Origin: JAYODW01 sp038116745
GTDB lineage: Bacteria > Pseudomonadota > Gammaproteobacteria > Ga0077536
Assembly: GCA_038116745.1 (NCBI GenBank)
Contig: JAYODW010000006.1
Span: forward strand, 1 to 64,000
Direction of reading: 5' to 3'
DNA: 64,000 nt
Under the pieces are notes generated by a model that was given only the letters and a program-made list of their open reading frames with translations, made no database searches and had not been told where the DNA came from. Positions 62,444 through 64,000 of this stretch are shown one piece after another. How positions within the stretch are numbered: the first letter of the stretch is position 1; each line of letters begins with the position of its first letter. A program made the translations under genes and the position numbers.

Positions 62444-62866
62444 TTAGTTACGACGACAGGAAGACGGGCGATATTTGCTGGGCAGATCGCCGCCAGAGCA
62501 GTTCCACGCGATTGCGCCCCCGTTAGTAGTAGCAGTCAGGGTCATAGTGTTCGCGTTAATGGGGTTGCCGCTGAATGTAACTTGAATGACTCCGGAACCG
62601 GTGACCTGAACGCCGCTCACATTATTGCCCGTGATAGACCCTGCCGCAGCGATCCCCGCCTGTGAGTTGCTTGTTGGTAGGGTTCCGTTAGTTGCATAGT
62701 ATTCAGAGATTGCAGTCTTGGCCGCAGATGCCAAGCTGAGCCCCTCCGTCACTCGCGCGCGTACGGTGTAATCTTGATATGCAGGAATAGCCACCGCGGC
62801 CAGAATACCTATGATCGCTACTACGATCATAAGCTCAATCAGCGTAAAGCCTTGTTGTTTCTTCAT
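62444..62866 (-). CDS. pilA: Type IV major pilin PilA
   Basis: A 140-aa type IVa pilin. The prepilin leader MKKQQG is cleaved before Phe7; the mature N-terminus FTLIELMIVVAIIGILAAVA has Glu5 (residue 11). The globular C-terminus has the disulfide-loop cysteines Cys123 and Cys137 (WNC ... SSC). It is Ser/Thr/Gly/Asn-rich, so sites for O-glycosylation are possible. An AGAGGA ribosome site lies about 10 bases upstream of the ATG. pilR upstream and the sigma-54 promoter indicate PilS/PilR control. Confidence 0.97.
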   Translation of the reverse strand: MKKQQGFTLIELMIVVAIIGILAAVAIPAYQDYTVRARVTEGLSLASAAKTAISEYYATNGTLPTSNSQAGIAAAGSITGNNVSGVQVTGSGVIQVTFSGNPINANTMTLTATTNGGAIAWNCSGGDLPSKYRPSSCRRN

Positions 62867-63007
62867 CTGGGAGAATCCTCTTAGATAGTTTTACCTCGGC
62901 ATAGCTCTTGAGTCTCTGGGGCTCGCTGACCTCCGCATGAGAAGCTTCCCGCGAAGATGTGCAGCCCCCAGAATTGTTCGCGCTTCCAGAGCTTATCTAA
63001 ATATTAA

Positions 63008-63023
63008 GCAAATATCGCGCCAA
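63008..63023 (-). promoter_or_regulatory. Sigma-54 (-24/-12) promoter of pilA
   Basis: On the minus strand the sequence TTGGCGCGATATTTGC fits the -24/-12 consensus (TTGGCACG-N4-TTGC) with one mismatch and the required spacing: GG and GC are 12 bases apart. It predicts a leader of about 130 nt before pilA. The AT-rich 63025-63135 stretch upstream is where PilR sites would be expected. Confidence 0.85.
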
Positions 63024-63145
63024 TTTATAATATATTGATTTCCATTAATTTTTTTAAAAACATCTGAGTACACACCTAACTTTTTCTGTTCAAGAACAAC
63101 CATTTGTGTTTTTAAAAAACAGATCTTCGAACGATTCTGGTTTGT

Positions 63146-64000
63146 TTAATCGATACCTAATTTGCGCAACCTGTATCGCAAAGCCTGGAAGCTGATCCCT
63201 AGCAACGCAGCCGCGCGGGTCTTGTTCCAACGCACTCGCTCCAAAGCAGCAACGATGCGCTCTCGCTCTAGAACATCCATCTGATCGCGCAAACCGCCTG
63301 CAGATAGCCCATTTTGCAGCGTCGCGGAGTGGTAATCCTCGCCAGCGCCGTCGTCATGTGCCGCGGAGATTCTTGGCAACCGCAAATCCTCAAGCGCGAT
63401 CCTTGGACTATCTGTCAGAGCCAACGCTCTTTCCAGAATGTTCTCTAACTCCCGAACATTGCCTGGGAAAGAGTAGTCACGCAGCGCACTCAAAGCCTCA
63501 CTGCACAAATAGGGTTCCTGGACGCCAAATTCCGGGCCTCTTCGCGCCATAAAGTAAGTAGAGAGAACTTCGATATCGTCCCGGCGCGAGCGCAACGCAG
63601 GCACATGCAGCTCAATTACATTGATCCGATAGAAAAGATCCTGACGGAACGAACCCTCTTTAACGAGCGCAGCGAGATTACGATGGGTGGCAGATAAGAC
63701 ACGGAAATCGACGGGCGTTTCTGTGTCAGCCCCGATCGGCCTCACTTTTTTTTCCTGGATTACCCGGAGTAACTTCACCTGCATGTGAGTCGGCAGCTCG
63801 GCAATCTCGTCGAGAAACAACGTCCCTCCCTGCGCCGCCTGCAAAAGCCCTGCTCTGTTCTGAGTTGCTCCGGTATAGCTTCCACGCAGGGAACCGAAAA
63901 ATTCGCTTTCCAGCAATTCTCCGGGAATGGCGCCACAGTTCACCGGTACGAAAGGCGCTGCTTTTCGCGGCCCGGTCTCGTGAATCAACCGAGCGACAAG
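63146..64000 (-). CDS. pilR: Sigma-54-dependent response regulator PilR, partial (N-terminus beyond window)
   Basis: The visible 284 residues begin LVARLIHETGPR, just after Walker A, and include FVPVNCGAIPGELLESEFFG, the sigma-54 contact loop as GSYTGA (usually GAFTGA or GSFTGA), GGTLFLDEIAEL (Walker B) and FRQDLFYRINVIELHVPALR. The C-terminal Fis-type HTH is NKTRAAALLGISFQALRYRL, followed by RKLGID. PilR activates pilA with RpoN; the adjacent gene and its -24/-12 promoter fit. The receiver domain lies outside the window. Confidence 0.95.
   Translation of the reverse strand, partial: LVARLIHETGPRKAAPFVPVNCGAIPGELLESEFFGSLRGSYTGATQNRAGLLQAAQGGTLFLDEIAELPTHMQVKLLRVIQEKKVRPIGADTETPVDFRVLSATHRNLAALVKEGSFRQDLFYRINVIELHVPALRSRRDDIEVLSTYFMARRGPEFGVQEPYLCSEALSALRDYSFPGNVRELENILERALALTDSPRIALEDLRLPRISAAHDDGAGEDYHSATLQNGLSAGGLRDQMDVLERERIVAALERVRWNKTRAAALLGISFQALRYRLRKLGID

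Overview
The window is a gammaproteobacterial chromosome segment, probably from a draft or metagenome-assembled genome, because it contains one run of exactly 100 N (49795-49894). The assignment rests on gene order and families: trkA-ntrX-ntrY-rsmB-fmt-def facing a LysM gene, dprA, topA and tsaC; hslVU-DUF971-ubiE-ubiJ-ubiB; dapF-DUF484-xerC; gpmI-envC-ctpA-yibQ; rhodanese-secB-gpsA; ilvI-ilvH-ilvC-pssA; suhB divergent from trmJ; and pilR-pilA. Most of these orders are known from Pseudomonas, Xanthomonas or Escherichia. I cannot name the family or genus.

Layout. 1-419: a minus-strand tRNA operon (Tyr, Gly, Thr, cut by the window edge) with its promoter; in many proteobacteria this precedes tuf. 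435-6102 (minus): tsaC, topA, dprA and a LysM envelope protein. 6267-16590 (plus): def, fmt, rsmB, a DUF4390 protein, the NtrY/NtrX two-component pair, the TrkA/TrkH potassium system and a small TPR protein. 16615-20079: a class 1B-type dihydroorotate dehydrogenase, trmL, gpsA, secB and a rhodanese. 20230-25166 (plus): gpmI, envC, ctpA and yibQ, a glycolysis and cell-division/envelope block. 25146-30572 (minus): ubiquinone genes and the HslVU protease. 30707-34283 (minus): xerC, DUF484, dapF and an MscS channel. 34346-42623 (minus): a TraB/GumN protein, nagZ, a peptide ABC transporter (two permeases and a lipoprotein) wrapped around a YkuD-family enzyme with no signal peptide, rlmD and an exonuclease. 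42685-49794 (minus): cysM, a PagL-like protein, rimI, a family-4 uracil-DNA glycosylase, pssA and the branched-chain genes ilvC, ilvH, ilvI. 49895-57776: proS, acyP, yihY, an ArsC-like protein, hda, an AI-2E-type permease, a DUF2066 protein and purM. 57787-60338: trmJ, suhB and a family-2 glycosyltransferase.

The last 3.7 kb is the accessory part. A decayed IS3-family element (about 60601-61790) sits between the two ends of a degraded membrane/TPR gene, next to pilA and the C-terminal part of its activator pilR. A textbook -24/-12 sigma-54 promoter precedes pilA.

The points most worth checking are: (1) a SuhB ortholog in which all five recognised metal-ligand positions are substituted, suggesting that only the non-catalytic RNA/transcription role is kept; (2) a likely peptidoglycan-recycling cluster (peptide importer, cytosolic YkuD L,D-carboxypeptidase candidate, NagZ); (3) a class 1B-type dihydroorotate dehydrogenase in a lineage that normally uses the class 2 enzyme; and (4) the gutted membrane/TPR gene beside the pilin gene. 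Most of the window is ordinary housekeeping, and no wholly novel defence or mobile system was seen.
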